Assembly: GCF_964204865.1 (NCBI RefSeq)
Contig: NC_135264.1
Coordinates: forward strand, 6,106,001-6,170,000
Reading direction: 5' to 3'
DNA length: 64,000 nt
From: Styela clava
Taxonomy: Eukaryota > Chordata > Ascidiacea > Stolidobranchia > Styelidae
A program made the translations under genes and the position numbers. The notes beneath the pieces were generated by a model. That model was given only the letters and a program-made list of their open reading frames with translations, was not told the DNA's origin and did not search any database. Below are positions 33,001 through 46,174 of this stretch, piece by piece. Position 1 is the first letter of the stretch, and each line of letters begins with the position of its first letter.

Positions 33001-36000
33001 GAGAAGTGCCAATTTTGAAATGTGCAGCCCACTAGGAATTCCCATCCCTTTGCGTTGCGAAACATATACCAGAGTCCAATTTATTATCTATGCCTATGAC
33101 ATTACAATGTCCTAACAGCTATCTTGTGCAAAGGGAACAAAACACCAAAATCAATCAGATCAATAACCAAAATTTTTGCGTCTGCCACTACTAGAAATCC
33201 TTTGTTATATAAAGGTACGTCCCACGGTTTCACCCAGTTATTTGTATCTGACCCTCCTGTATCAAAGGTTGCACACCCCTGGGTTAAGACATAAAAGGTA
33301 CAGATATAAACAAAGATATTGCATTTTTAGTTGTACAAACAGATAAGTCGTAATCTACCTCCATATTGGAATTTGGATCTTTTACAGGAGTGTTGCCAGA
33401 CATTTGCATCATTTTGGGCATAGGAGAGGATTGCAGACTCCCTGGCAAGCTGGATGAAGGAACAGGAGAATGCAGACTACGACCTTAAATTCAAGAAGAA
33501 AACATTTATTTAGAATATTTACATCTAAAAGAAATGGTATATTACTATCATCTCAGAGTGGAGAAGAGGGGCGATGACCTCATATATATTGAAGTTTACA
33601 AAATTTTGAGTTTACGCGAGTCCAACACCCTATCCTTTCGAGAAATTTTGCTAGCGTATCAGTATGTGTATAATGCAAAAATGCTGTAGTAGGAATAAAG
33701 GTGACTATGTATATACTAACAGTTTCCAACCGAGGGCCACAGAGCAGGTGGATGGGGGCCACAATGCCAGGTGCAAAAATCAATTTACTTTTCACTTCAC
33801 AAGAAAACATCTCGTTCTCCCTAGTTTCAGTGCTTGATAAGGTTATTTCACCGAGTATTCTCATTTTGTTGAGCATGGATGGTTTGAACATAATGGAATT
33901 TGGAATCTACCAATCAAAATAAAATAACCCTATAATATAAATACCACTAGAATGATAAACGGGGGCCATAAGTGCCAAAAGCCTCTGAAACGGGGCCACG
34001 AGCCTTTAAAGGTTCCCAAATGTGTTTAGTCAGGGCCTCATGACAAATACCTGTGTACCTCTCCGCACATTAAATTTGGACCTCCCGAAGTATGCGCACC
34101 AAGATGGCGCACAACCTGAACTCAGGTTGTGTACCAGGTTAGGGTTCAGGTTATGCAACATCTTGGTGCGCATACTTCAGGAGTACCTTAAACTTTGTTA
34201 AATTGATTGATATCACAAATTCAATAATCATCAGAATAGTAAATATAATGGAACTAAACTAAACTATTCTAAAATATGGATTAATAGGTTGCAAGTCATC
34301 TTTTCTCAATTCGCCTGATTTGCCTGAGCTGATTCAAACAGCACATGCTAACATACTATTATATCTCGTCTTCAAGAATGGCATCTATTAAGTCGTAAGA
34401 ATGACAAGAAACTACGCCATTACCAGAGGAAAGCTCCGACTGAATTTGTTGACCCGGCTTTTGTGAACCAGACGGCGTCGTTGAATAGTACGAATGAACT
34501 TGGGAAAAGCTGGAACTCAAACTGAAAAATTAAATTAATTTAATCAGTTTTCCCGACCTTTGACCCCTGAAAGATTTTCCCTACACTTTAATTTTCAATG
34601 CTGATTTTGAGAGCTTTGGAGAGTTGGCACTTACAAACTGGCTCGCATGTTCAAAACTATCATTTTTATTCAAAACAATAAACGTGCCGCTTATAGTTAC
34701 TTATACCTAATTTCAGGTCAGTCCACCGCAGCGTTTGCGGTAGGGGTGGGCAAAATCGAATATTTTTTTCGAATCGAATAGTTCGAATATTTTTAACGAA
34801 TACCGAATAGTCGTATAACGAATATTTTTTATACACAACAGGAGGTCTACAACGTCGGTCGATACTCCCTTTGGAAATTAATAAAGACATTGAAAATTCG
34901 GCTACAAAGCGTTTTTTCACTGGTTAATTTCGTCATAATCGCTGATTGTTTTTGTCACCCTGACCGTTTTTGCGGTGATATATAATCTATAATACCACCC
35001 TTTCTGTTATTTGCAAGTATTAATTCTTTCGGGTCGGCAGACATCGACGTTCATATTTCGGGTTTACCCGTGCGTTCACGTCGGCAACAGCTGTAAAACC
35101 ATTAAGGATTGATGTAAAAACCCAAATTGATATTATTCTAATTTTTATCATTTGCGTTGGCTTTCATATTACTTATCAACGTTTGCAAATTTACCATCAC
35201 ATTAAGCGAACGGTGATATTATTATCGATACCGGGATGCAGATATTTATTAAGACAATACCTTAATTAACTTTGCTATGCTTTTCTATGGTGTCCATGTT
35301 ACTTTGCAGATAAACCTCGCAGAGCTGCGATTGCGTCAATCCCGAATGTTGATTTAAAATAGTGACTAAATAATTCGGCAATAAAGGCATTTCTACGTGG
35401 CCATATGACGAGATGACGTTAATAAACAGCGCTTCTTGAATAATAATTTACATATGCGACCTAATGCTGAAAAAAATTGCACTTTTGTACTTTTGTGCCT
35501 AATAGATGGCCAGGTGCTAATTATAACTAACTCTAACTCTTGCAAGTTCCGACGTTTTCTTTCAACAAACCGCGCGATCATTATAGCTAATATCGTTACC
35601 GAGTAATTCACAATTTTATTTACGGAATTAGCGAATTCACTTTTACTTCTCTTGACAATTTTGATAATGCCCTATTTATTAGTGCAAAAATGCTCAAAAT
35701 ATAACGAATGTAATCATTTCCGACGATACAATAATTCGTAAACGAGACAGTGCGCGTTGTTACATCGAAATTCACGATTGATTTTACGCCATACTCCTGT
35801 TCACGATTTCTACACTCCACCCGCCATGCATGCCCGAGTGAAATGTTTACACTTTCGAAACATTATTTGGTCAAGAATGAAAGGGATCACTAAAGAATTA
35901 TTTGAAAGTACATTAAAAGAACTATGTCCTGCCATTTCTTTTCTGGTCATAGCTTGTTCGTGGTATACTATGTATGGTTTCACGCAGAAGTTAATTAAAC

Positions 36001-39000
36001 TTTTAATTTTCGTTAAACAAATTTATGTTTGGTTCATGCATGAAACAGCTAATCACGTGCCGCCAATCATACGGAGTTTAAAATCTGGAATATTTATTTT
36101 AAATACCTCATCTGATTTAACGTTTCTAAATTTAGGGAACGGTGTCGGTACCTCTTTGTGCAACATAGGGAATTGAAATGAACGATCGAAACGCAAATAA
36201 AACAAATAACACCACAACGTAAAGACGATTTTTCAAATTTGTCGCTTTTGTCTGTTAGCGAGCTTGTAGGTGAATTCTCGCGCAATTCACGATCGGTTCA
36301 CAGACGTTCTGTGTCCAAGTGAAGCGACGCAGATCACGTGGTACCCGATATTCGAATAGTAAAATGCCATTCGAATAATTTAATATTCGATTCGCTATTC
36401 GGTATTCGAATATTTTGCCCAGCCCTAGTTTGCGGTATCAATTTTTGATTATTGCAACTAAGCTAAAGGTCCTCCTAAAGTCCTTCCTAAAGAAGACACA
36501 ATGACAATTAAGTTATTTGATTTACAACTATTTTTTGGAAACACAACAACTAAAAACTGAAAAATACCAAGCAAAACTACCAAAAAAGGAAATGTTTACA
36601 ACCTCAGTTAAATATCTGGCTGAGCGAAACAAATGTCTGTGCGATGGCATAAGTTCCAATTGCTACGTTATTGTTAACTTATTGCTGATTTGTAATTGTT
36701 ACAAAAATAAACAAGGAGATAGATGTGATAAATTCCTACCTTGAAACTTGATTTAAAGAGGAATCCAAAGATCTTCCAGAAGCCATATGATCATTTGGAG
36801 CGTTATACGCTGACCCAAGATCATTTCCATGACGACCAGATCCAACATGGCCACCGCCTCCTGCATTGAGAGAGGAAAGTGCAGAAGATGCAGAAGCAGG
36901 AATTGTTAAACCAGGTGGTGCACGCGTCGGTGCGTCCAGTGCAGAAGTACCAGTAACAGTTGAGGCTAAAAGCAGAAAAAAATAAAAGATATACTCAATA
37001 TACTCGCAATTTAAAAAAACTCTCCATTATAATGATATCAGTTGGTAGAGATAAAATAATCGTTGACTGCAGCAAGCATAACCATTGGTGTGTTGGTGAA
37101 CTTGGATGACTTGTACTCATCAGAAAGTCAAAACAATACGGAGTGGCGTAAAAAAAAACAGAACCCAAGACATTTGAAATATTCTGGAGCAGTGAGGTTC
37201 TCAAACTATGGGGAGGTATTTGCGGGGACGTTTTGTGAGGGGGCGTTAACATTCACCTTACTATCTGTTTTTTGCAGCTAATTTTTGAGGTGGGACGCGA
37301 GACTTGATAAATAGTAGAAAAGGTGCATGCGTGACTTGAAAAGTTCGAAAACCACTGTCCTAGAGAGAACATAACTTTTATGCAAAGCAATTACTGAAAT
37401 TTTTAGATAAAATCATACACAAACTGAAATCCCATTGTTAAATAAAAATTACTTATTTGTGCACAAGTAATTGAGAATGTATGGGTTCTGTTTATTTGTG
37501 AACACCTGTATTTTGAATTCGACGTACATTTGCAGGCATAGATAATTGGTTAGAAAAGAAATTTTTCTACCCGGGGTCACGTCACCCCAATAGTTGGACA
37601 GAGGCACCCAATAGTTGAAATAGATTTTAAATATTTAATACCTTGAATTAACTAAGCACTTACATTCTACCATTCTATTGCCAGGTGGCATCATAACATT
37701 TTCTTGATTCCGTTGCATTTCATTCTTTGTAGGTGTCATCTGAAATGTACCATGATTAAAACTAAGAGCTTTTAACCTGGTATTAGCTCGATCGAACATG
37801 GCCCTGAACCAGCATTCACCTGATAGTTAACCGTAGGTAAGGAGATACTCCATTAGGAACTGGAATCTTTCCAGAGTACCTAAATCAGTATTATTCTATG
37901 CAGTGCCTCTAATAGAAACAGCAATCAAGCAGTCAATTTTATCTAAATGGTTGCAAATATCAACTAAAGATAAGTATACCTGTTGTGCTGACTGACTGAA
38001 CAAGGATTGGTCTGGAACACTTGATGAAAGATGATTGGTCTGTTGCTTCTCTGATGAAACATCACTGAATTAAAAAAAGTTGAACAGGTTAGAATCTCAA
38101 GTACAGATAAACATAAGAGTATGCAGTAATGGAATAAACTAAATCAATTAATTTTATTGATGATTTAGTTTATTCCATTACTGCAACAATGTCGGCAAAA
38201 AATCAGACATCTCAGAATTGAATAGACAAAATTTTTATCACCATAATCTGCTTTTATATTGCTCGCGAATCGGCTGAAAATTCTGCCCCGCTTTTTAATT
38301 TTTTGCATGAAACGATAAAAATATAGCAAAAAAAATTCAAATTTGTTTGTGAGCAGTTTATGTGCGAATATACAATGAAGTACTCTTTAGATAGCTTTTT
38401 AGTGTATAAATTTCTTTGGATTTGTATCGCATCGAACATTATATCTTTATTTTCTGTTGGGTTTTTTGAACAATTTAGTTCCCTATTCCAATACGCAATT
38501 GTATAGAAGGTTAGTGAAGGTTTTAGCCTAGAAAAGTAATCCAGTTTCAAATAGTGGCCATAAAGGAACATTTGTCTCACAATTGAATCCGTTTCAGAAT
38601 AATATTTATTCAAAATATAAAAGAACAAGATGTCAGAGAAAAAAATAAAAGTTTGGAAACAAAGAACAAAAATCGCCTAAACACTCACTTATTCATGAAT
38701 AAGCTTCTTTGCTGTGCCATTATATTCTGTGATCCCCCATTATGTGGCATTCCGACGTCAAACCCTGAAGATGACAACGACGAAGGATCCATAGGTGGGG
38801 CAGAATCGTCCGCACCAAATTGTAGAGAAAACTGCGTATTGTACGCACTGTTTCCAGGCATCTCTACAGCCGAAGCAGGAATCTGAAAAAAACATTTTAT
38901 TATTTAAAAAAAAATTCACCAGAGAGACAGACTTGCGAATTTCTAAAATGTCTTACAACCTTTGGTGGTAGAGATGGCATTTTCTTTCTTTGTTGCTTGC

Positions 39001-42000
39001 TCTGTTGGTTAATCTGAGGGGGCAAAGGTGAACCAAAGGAAAGATGTGACTCGTCTTTCAACGAGCCTTGATTCTGCATTTCTGCTACATTTGACTGAAC
39101 TTGCCCAGGACCATGTCTCATGGATGACTGACTTCCACCAATAGGAATTCCCAACTAAATTCGAAGAAAAAATAGGAGAAAATAAGCGCAGAAATCTTTA
39201 TCAGTCTGCGTAAGACTCGGAAAACTTTATTCCAAAATTGTCATGATAACAGTATTCATCCCATGATTAGTTCTAACACTACAGTGATGACGAAGAAAAA
39301 ATATAAAATAGGCATGATCACCATGTAACAGTAGGAAAGGCAAATGAATCGGAAAAATATCAAGAAAAAGTGCATTTAGGACTTATTTTTATTGTGAATT
39401 TTGCCTTAGCATGAAGTATAAAATCAATTTTGAAATACCAACCGAAGCTTTCACAGCATCCGTAGCCTGTTTCTGTTGTCCTTGGGAAAAACTATTCATG
39501 TCACCACGATTCCCGACAGTTGTATTTGGTTGCTGTCTCACCTAAAAAATTTGATAATTTTGGCAAAACGATCTTCATATTGAAAAAGTAATTAATTCTT
39601 CAGCGTACCTGAGAATAAGATGACATTGACGTTTGCTTGCTCGATAAATCGGCCAGTTGTCCGAGCATTCCAGATTGGGATTGACTTGCTCCTCCAAGTC
39701 CGCTAAACGAGTCGAGGAATGATGAAGAGGATGAAATATTTTTTGGTTGACTCGAGTGTGCAGCGAGTTTACCATTCAGTTGAGAATAAGAACTAAAAAT
39801 CATAAAAATAATAAAGTTTAGAATTGAGCTATTCGATTGAGTTTTTTGGATGAAGTACCTTCTACCAGTAGTCTTTAACCATTGAGCATTCTATACATCA
39901 TCAGTGAAAATGCTTTTTCTACCGAATAAATTGTTGAAAAGAAACTATTCATGCTTCTATTTCGTAAGTTAAGATATTTGCCACATGACATGCACCAAAA
40001 TGTATACCTATCCTTTGTAAAATTAATCCTGACTTTTTGTGATACCGTCCCCTCAAAGCTTTTCATCACTATTATCTATTTTGCCCCACAATATTGTTCA
40101 CTTTGAGAATCACTGCGCTACTACATTAACAACTTGTATTAAAATGTGGGAGGCGTACACTACAACTTAGGCAAAACCTTCTGCCCGCTGCCCTGAAGCC
40201 TTCAATTCTTGATAATAAATTCAATTTCTATTGCATGATAGAATCAGAAACGGTCAAAATACAAATAACATTAGGACCGAACTTGATCATGCTCAAACTT
40301 GAGAAATAACAGCACCCACAAAGTTAGGATATAAAAATTCAGTAACTGGTTACTGAACTAGTGACATCAACCAACAACCAAACAGTGGTACATCAATATC
40401 CGACTGCCCAGTCCAAATAGTTTGAATATTCAGAATGAAAAAAAAGGCTGTACCTGTCCACAGCGACAGAAGCTTCATTTTGTTTAAACAGACTGTCAGT
40501 AGCAGATGGTTGTTGAGGTGTTTGTTGCTGTTGACCACGTTGATCATAATCAGAAAATAATCTCGACGCACTAGAGTTGCTCTCACTGAACAGTGAGTTT
40601 GACTAGAAAAAAATGATGATTCATTTAATTTTTTCTTACAAGGTGCCATATTTGAAGGAAACTTATCACAATAACTTGGCAATTTTATTAAACGAGTGAT
40701 CGTCGAAGTGGGGTAAATTACCTCACTCAAATGGCACAATTTGGAAGTTTCCTAGGGCATTTTCAAGCGCCACGATGTTCGAATAAAAATCTATTATTAT
40801 CTCACAAATCTCAGCTTCATAAAATTATATTGTTAAGTGTGGCAACATTTTTATACTGTTGGTGTAAGTGCATATATATACGGTATGCCTTGTAGAGATG
40901 TTATAGTCACCCACAAAGCTTCTTGATATTGGTCAGTAAAGAGTATAAACAAAACTTTTGTATTAGAACAGATTTGTATGCAAATGTCTGGCACTAAGTA
41001 CATTGGATAACCTGTTTTACTTTTTCTTTGAATATTTCAGTTTTTTTTTTGGCGAGGGGAGAATATCTCGTTTGGGAGTTGAATTGCAAAGAGTTAAAAA
41101 TCTGAATTCTTTTTAAAGATCTGGGAATCTAGGAAGCTGGCAAGACCACAAAATGTTGCGCAATATCCATAAATTAAAATTTCCAGTTTCAAGACCTCCT
41201 AGTAAACTAGAAAAGATAGATCAGTGCAGCCTAGACTATATCGAGATATAAAAAAATATAGATAACTCTAAATAGTCGATAACTTTTCACAAAAACCCTC
41301 GAATACCTGTCCTTGCTGCTGTAACTGCTGAATAACATTGGGTGCAGTGTGTTGAGGAACAGAATGTGATTGAGGAGTATTCCCATATCCCATTCCACTG
41401 TGGCTTCCATAACTTGATGTATTATCACCCGCTCGCATTGACGAGTTACCTGAATGCGTGAGACCCATCGTTTAAGAAGTGAAAGAAAAAACAGCCCTAC
41501 AACGGTGAATTTATGAAAATTTGCATATAAGCCGACCCTACAAATCGTACCTTAAATGTTAAAATCGACATTGCTTTGGATTTTGTAATATTAGTAAGGT
41601 TCAAATTTACGGTAATATATAAAACTAAATACAGTCTTTTTAAATTACATTCAATTATCCTATAACTAGGTCAAAAATTTACCAGATTTTTTGAACAGCA
41701 GCCCCAAATCGATTCTTTCTCCAGTCTGTGGCGTTGTACTCGGATAATGATTGGTCATTGTATTATCACCAGTGCTTTGCATTAAACTTTGACCTCCTCC
41801 ATCAGGTGCATTATTATTACCAGTGATAGATTGAACAGGAGGTAGTTGGATATTTTGAGCTTGGAAAACTTTTGTCTCCGTCAACTAGATAGAAATAAAC
41901 CCTTATCAGTAAAGTAAAAAGATATAATAATCAGATAATCTGCCATTTTGGGTAAAATTTAATGAAGACTCAATATAAAAATTTTATCTACCAGGAAGTC

Positions 42001-45000
42001 CTTGAAATCATAAATTATATAACACAATTACAATTCAATTCTGCAAATATGCATTCATATCACATAGAGCAACTTTTAAGCCGTGACCCAAGACTGGATT
42101 GCCTGTGAATCATTTCGGTTCGCTTGTTTTTTCAACAAAAACTTGAAAGGGACTGATTTTATATTTTAGGAAATTTTATTGTTTTTTATTTATTTGATAT
42201 TGAGGTTTTGCTCAATAATTGTATATATGGAAAGTATCACTGCGTAAAAACTTGGCAGCATCTATTAGCTTACAGCATCTCGCTAGTGGAAAACAAAGCT
42301 TTCTCATTTTGAAGTGATTTCTGGGAAAATAACTTCAAAATGATTGTTTCATATTCATAATTTAATTTTACTACATGGCGTTTAGTATTTGGGTATATCC
42401 TTTGGTCGCGAGACTTCGCAAAATTTACTTTATGAAAAATTTAGGTCGCTTCATCAAAAGGTCGGGAACGACTGACATAGAGTCCTTCCGACATTCTTTA
42501 TAAAAATGGAAGGTTTTATATGAAAATATATAATAAAAGTTGAGTAAGTTACATTTTTCAAAATTGATTTTTTTTAATCTTCTGTCAATATAGATTAAGG
42601 GGCCCATCTTTTGATCTGCGTTTCAAAGTTGTATCAGTTTATGTTTTGTGTTTAGACAGTGTCTTGTGTCCATGTTAAGGTTTGGCCGTTAGAATCGAAC
42701 AATTACAAAATTACAATTTTCCTAAAACATCAAAATGTGACATAAGCGAATTTGGTTCCATTGTATCATCAAAATACGATAAGATAACCTCCACCGAAGA
42801 ATATGGCAGTTTGTTAACATAGGAACTAATTCAAGTCTAAACAATTTGTAAACCAAAGTCTGATTTATAAAAAACAAACACGATAAACATTCACTTATTG
42901 TTCATCACTGATCAAACATAGGAAAAACCTTAGAAAGTGGCCCGATATAGTTAAAAGAATCAAAATTAATCACGTTTCTATATTTGAAAAAAACAAAAAC
43001 AATGTCTTCAAAGTTGACAAAATTTGTCAAACCAGACGATGTTGTTTATTAGTGCAACCATAGCAACCTACTTCATCATTCCAACTTTCAGTTCCCCAAT
43101 TGTCTCCGAATGAATCAGATTTTTCTTTTTGAGCTTTTTGCTTCTTTGCATCTTCACTTGTCCAAGTACCGACCTGTGATAAATAGGAAAATAAAAATAA
43201 AAATGTATGGTTGGCAATTTCACGTTCAATATTATATAAAAAATGAAATTTATTAGAAAATAAAATCAATAATGACAAATCAAAAAGAAAACAACAAATT
43301 TGGGGCATGATTTACGTGTTAAAATCATGCTAAATAATGAATATTTGACCATCCAAAATAATTACAGTCTTTTCCTAATTGCACCCTAAATATCAAATCA
43401 GTATGTGCTTTTCGATAGGTCTCGTATCGAACGAAGGCGTTGTACATTTTATAAATACAGTAAAAGAAAACAATAGGCTGGATTTGTTTCTTTTCAGTCA
43501 AAATCAGTCGAATAAATTTGACAGAAGCGTCTAGAATCAGAGAAAAATAATGATTACCTCTATATCCCAACATTCGTTACTTGTTCCTCTCCACATGTCA
43601 ACAGGTTCTGTAAGTGAGTCTTTTGCATTTGAATCATCACCATATTTTGAACCAAATGTCTGATTTCTGAAACGAGAAATGAAAAATTTTTTTGAGAATA
43701 TCAATTTCGGTCAAGATGAAAAAAACTTTAGAAGGAATTGTACTTATAATGTCTTGGTGCTCCACCCCCTCGACCTCTGCCCCCACGTCCTCTGTTTGTC
43801 CCAGATCTTCCCCGACCTCTTCCTCTCCTCTGACCTCTGTCTTGAAAATTTTCATTTTCTTTGTCATTATCATCTGTGGTTCTGGTCCTGTCTTGGTTCC
43901 GTCCTGATAAAAATAGCATTTAGATTTAGAGTATTACAATACGGATGACCATATTGTGATTGCGAGGTGGTTTAGATCCTATACCTCCCGGCCCCACCTC
44001 ACCCAAGGCAGAATAAATTAGATGGATTAGGTACCTCCTCGTCCTCTTCCGCCGCGTCTGTTCCCTCTACCTCTTCCTCTCGATTCTCCGCCATCCCATT
44101 CTCTTCTGTTTTCGTTTGTTTTATCATCTTTCGTTTCGTCATCAAATGTGTCTTGTCCTCTTGTCATACTCGATCCACCTCTGTTTTTTCTCCGACCCGC
44201 GGTTTCCCATCCACTGTCCTGTTAAAATGAACGAAAATTTGTTTTAAATATTTCACATTATAAATACTACTAATTGAATCGTCTATAACGATACGTGAAA
44301 ACCAGATTGTTACGTATTAACATATTCGCTAATTAATAATTATAAAGTGATTTGATATGAATTTAAATTTAATAGGTTAACACTGACATAGGCGAACTAT
44401 GACCCGCAGGCCAATTCCTGCCTGTTAGGTAATTCTATCTGGCCCGCTTGATGCTGCCACAAACAAACTAAAACCAAGTTTTGACATTTTAGCTAAAAAC
44501 GAGTTCAAGGAATTTGTTGAGATTGCGAATAAATTTAGTTTTAGCAAGAGCTTAATTGCTTTCCACATTTGATTTTGTAAAACTGTAAATATTGTTCATA
44601 AAATGTAACTTTTTACGTCACACTTACATGGTGAGCAAAATTGATGAAAACAAATTTTAACTATTGCTGTATACATTTATATATCATAATAAATTGATTT
44701 AACATTAACCTTTTAAAATAGACGGAGAGAGATTTTTTCGAGAGTCGTAAATTTATATTAATTTATTTTTGGTATGCGTAGTATAAAATGCTATTTTATA
44801 GTTCAACCAATAACTGATGTAATGTAATCATTGCAATTATATTGATAAGATGTCCACGAATCAAGAATTATTTATCAATATATTCAACTTCGAGTTATGT
44901 ATGGGCCGCACTACTTTAAAAATATGAGATCGGTGGACAGCCACAGGAAAAAATATAAGGAAATTTGAGCAATTAAGATAAACTAGGCACTATACCTCCC

Positions 45001-46174
45001 CCTTTGAGCCTCTTTCCAAAATTAATTCAATGGCTCTAATTGGATCATTACTGGAATCATATAAAGCTAACAATGCATTTTCTTCACTGGTACCTGTGAC
45101 TTCAACAATCTGAAAAGAAATAGATCATAGATGATCGAGAAAAATTCGATAGCAATAAAAATTTCCCATTGTTCACATAAAACGGATCCTGTAATAACAA
45201 AAATTCAAATCCTATTCTTATATGGTCAAGCTTGAATTTGGAAATTCCTGAATGCAATATCTATTTTTTATTTATTTACTTAATATTTCTGCCTACCTGT
45301 GAAACATTTTTAGATAATAATATGTCGTCATCCTTCGGTTGGTCGTTGACTAATTGTGCGATTCTCATCTGTTCAGCTGTGGCCTGTGGCATAAAAAGAG
45401 AAATAACAATAACATAGCAAATAAATTAATCGTAGAATCACTCATATACCAAGGGCATAAACAAAAATGTGAGAAACTATAAAAATGTATTTAATATGAT
45501 AATTAATTTTGATTATCAAATTTAATTTTCAATATATTAGAGCAGTATTTCTCAATCTATGGATCGTCTAAATAATTTCTTGGGTCGCTTGCTTTATTCA
45601 ATAAAAACTTGAAAGTTACTATTTTATTTTATAGTAAATTCCATGTTTATTTCCTATTTGGTATTGAAGTGTCGCTCAATCGTACTTGTATGTGTGGACA
45701 GTATCACTGCGTAAAAACTTTATTTGAAATATTCATTTTGCTAAGTAAAAGCAGTTCATTGAACTCACTGATGGCAAACACGAAGTTTTCTCTTTTTTTT
45801 TAAGTAATTCTTAGAGATATTTGTTATATAAAACGGATTGTTTTATTTTATTCAATCAATTTTAGTCATAAAAGTACTACACATTTAGTATTTGAGTATA
45901 TCCTTGGGTCACACGATTTTTTTTTAATTTGGGTCGCTTCAAAAAAAGGTTACGAACCATTGCTTAAGAAGGATCAGTATTAAATTCTTTCCCAAAGCAA
46001 TAATCTGAGACAATGACAAAAGTGTAAATATAAATCAATGAAAATTATTACAAATGCACGAACCTGTGGAATTTTATGAGTCGTCTGTTTCCCACCACCG
46101 CTACTGTGTCCTGTGTTTGATTTTTCTCGCTTTTGGCTTCCACCACGGGCCGATGTCTCATATGACATGACCAT
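27094..46174 (-). CDS. UBAP2L: Ubiquitin-associated protein 2 / 2-like (lingerer orthologue), 29 exons
   Basis: Exons, 5' to 3': 46064-46174, 45297-45383, 44996-45109, 44035-44218, 43744-43903, 43558-43666, 43072-43173, 41683-41884, 41307-41449, 40454-40602, 39609-39792, 39443-39541, 38957-39154, 38689-38882, 37980-38064, 37664-37739, 36740-36965, 34424-34521, 33359-33483, 32215-32683, 32015-32136, 30124-30186, 29952-30043, 29459-29601, 28742-28990, 28034-28098, 27883-27948, 27568-27765, 27094-27171. All junctions are GT-AG and every phase joins, giving 1,396 residues. Domains: UBA at about 38-104; RGG-rich region 105-220; NWGTESWNDE (about 280-289); IDLGLLFKK (about 347-355); UBAP2/Lig motif IPASAVEMPG (about 615-624); Pro-rich NMPPGVTTPILP (about 1053-1064); Q/G-rich tail ending GYWGN, like vertebrate SWGAN. 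Known role: RNA-granule and stress-granule assembly with ubiquitin-linked functions. The start is the first ATG of exon 1; a 5' non-coding exon is possible. Donor 13 could lie 3 bases earlier. Confidence 0.92.
30375..31083. mobile_element. hAT-type element, 709 bp, in a UBAP2 intron
   Basis: Ends TAGGGATGGGACGAG and, inverted, TAGAGGTGGGCCGGG. Perfect 8-bp target-site duplication CTAACAAC (30367-30374, 31084-31091). The right subterminal region is packed with GACTCGA / GAATCCGAGTC motifs. No transposase. Confidence 0.85.
31148..31441 (+). repeat. Unclassified interspersed element, copy 2 (internally deleted)
   Basis: Starts ACGAGAATATCGGTC and ends CTTACCGATCTTAAGATCG, the same two ends as the 0.9-kb copy at 60525-61427, but with the middle removed. 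It contains the perfect 12-bp palindrome GATCTTAAGATC near its end and a (CAGA)n run. Confidence 0.75.
31619..31853. mobile_element. hAT MITE, 235 bp, in a UBAP2 intron
   Basis: The right end is TTTGAGAACCACTG and the left end CAGTAGGCCTCGAATGG. Flanks GTCTAAAA and GTCTAATG match 6 of 8. Similar right ends at 37357 and 47802 define a family (CAGTGGTTCTCAAAC). Confidence 0.7.
32953..33281. mobile_element. hAT MITE, 329 bp, in a UBAP2 intron
   Basis: Ends CAGGGGTGTGTAACCT and, inverted, CAGGGGTGTGCAACCT (15 of 16). The flanks are weakly matching 8-mers. A CTGCGGCCGCC block lies at the left. Non-coding. Confidence 0.75.
33720..34024 (-). mobile_element. hAT MITE, copy of the 57280-59956 family without insertion
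   Basis: On the minus strand it aligns along its length with the outer element at 57280-59956: GGCTCGTGGCCCC, GCACTTATGGCCCCC, TTTATCATTCTAGTGG, CTTGTGAAGTGAAAAGTAAA and GGCATTGTGGCCCCC. It shows the uninterrupted form of the site where the 2.4-kb element sits in that copy. The ends are decayed. Confidence 0.7.
34078..34187. mobile_element. Foldback (MITE-like) element, copy B
   Basis: Left arm GACCTCCCGAAGTATGCGCA then CCAAGATGGCGCACAACCTG. The right arm, inverted, is GGTACTCCTGAAGTATGCGC then ACCAAGATGTTGCATAACCT. The loop includes GGTTAGGGTTCAGG. Same family as 3547-3662. Confidence 0.75.
34741..36427. mobile_element. hAT-type element, 1,687 bp, with TTCGAATA subterminal arrays
   Basis: Ends TAGGGGTGGGCAAAAT and, inverted, TAGGGCTGGGCAAAAT (15 of 16). 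Perfect 8-bp target-site duplication GTTTGCGG (34733-34740, 36428-36435). Both subterminal 80-90 bases are dense in TTCGAATA / CGAATAG palindromes. There is no recognisable transposase in the middle, so it is non-autonomous. It lies in the largest UBAP2 intron (34522-36739). Confidence 0.88.
37190..37357. mobile_element. hAT MITE, 168 bp, in a UBAP2 intron
   Basis: Ends CAGTGAGGTTCTCAAACT and, inverted, CAGTGGTTTTCGAACTTTT. Flanks TTCTGGAG and TCCTAGAG match 6 of 8. Same family as 31619-31853. Confidence 0.7.
42070..42474. mobile_element. hAT MITE, 405 bp, in a UBAP2 intron
   Basis: Perfect 8-bp target-site duplication ACATAGAG (42062-42069, 42475-42482). Right end inverted CAGTCGTTCCCGACC; left end CAACTTTTAAGCCGTGACC. 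It shares its interior (GTATCACTGCGTAAAAACTT, AAAACTTGAAAG) with 45543-45962. Confidence 0.8.
44383..44645. mobile_element. hAT MITE left part, family of 63649-63927
   Basis: CTGACATAGGCGAACTATGA, CCCGCAGGCCAATTCCTG, GTTGAGATTGCGAATAAATT and AAAATGTAACTTTTTACGTC align with 63649-63880. The right end is lost. It lies in a UBAP2 intron. Confidence 0.6.
45543..45962. mobile_element. hAT MITE, 420 bp, in UBAP2 intron 1
   Basis: Ends CAGTATTTCTCAATCT and, inverted, CAATGGTTCGTAACCT. The interior matches 42070-42474. The flanking 8-mers are poorly conserved, so this is the older copy. Confidence 0.65.
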
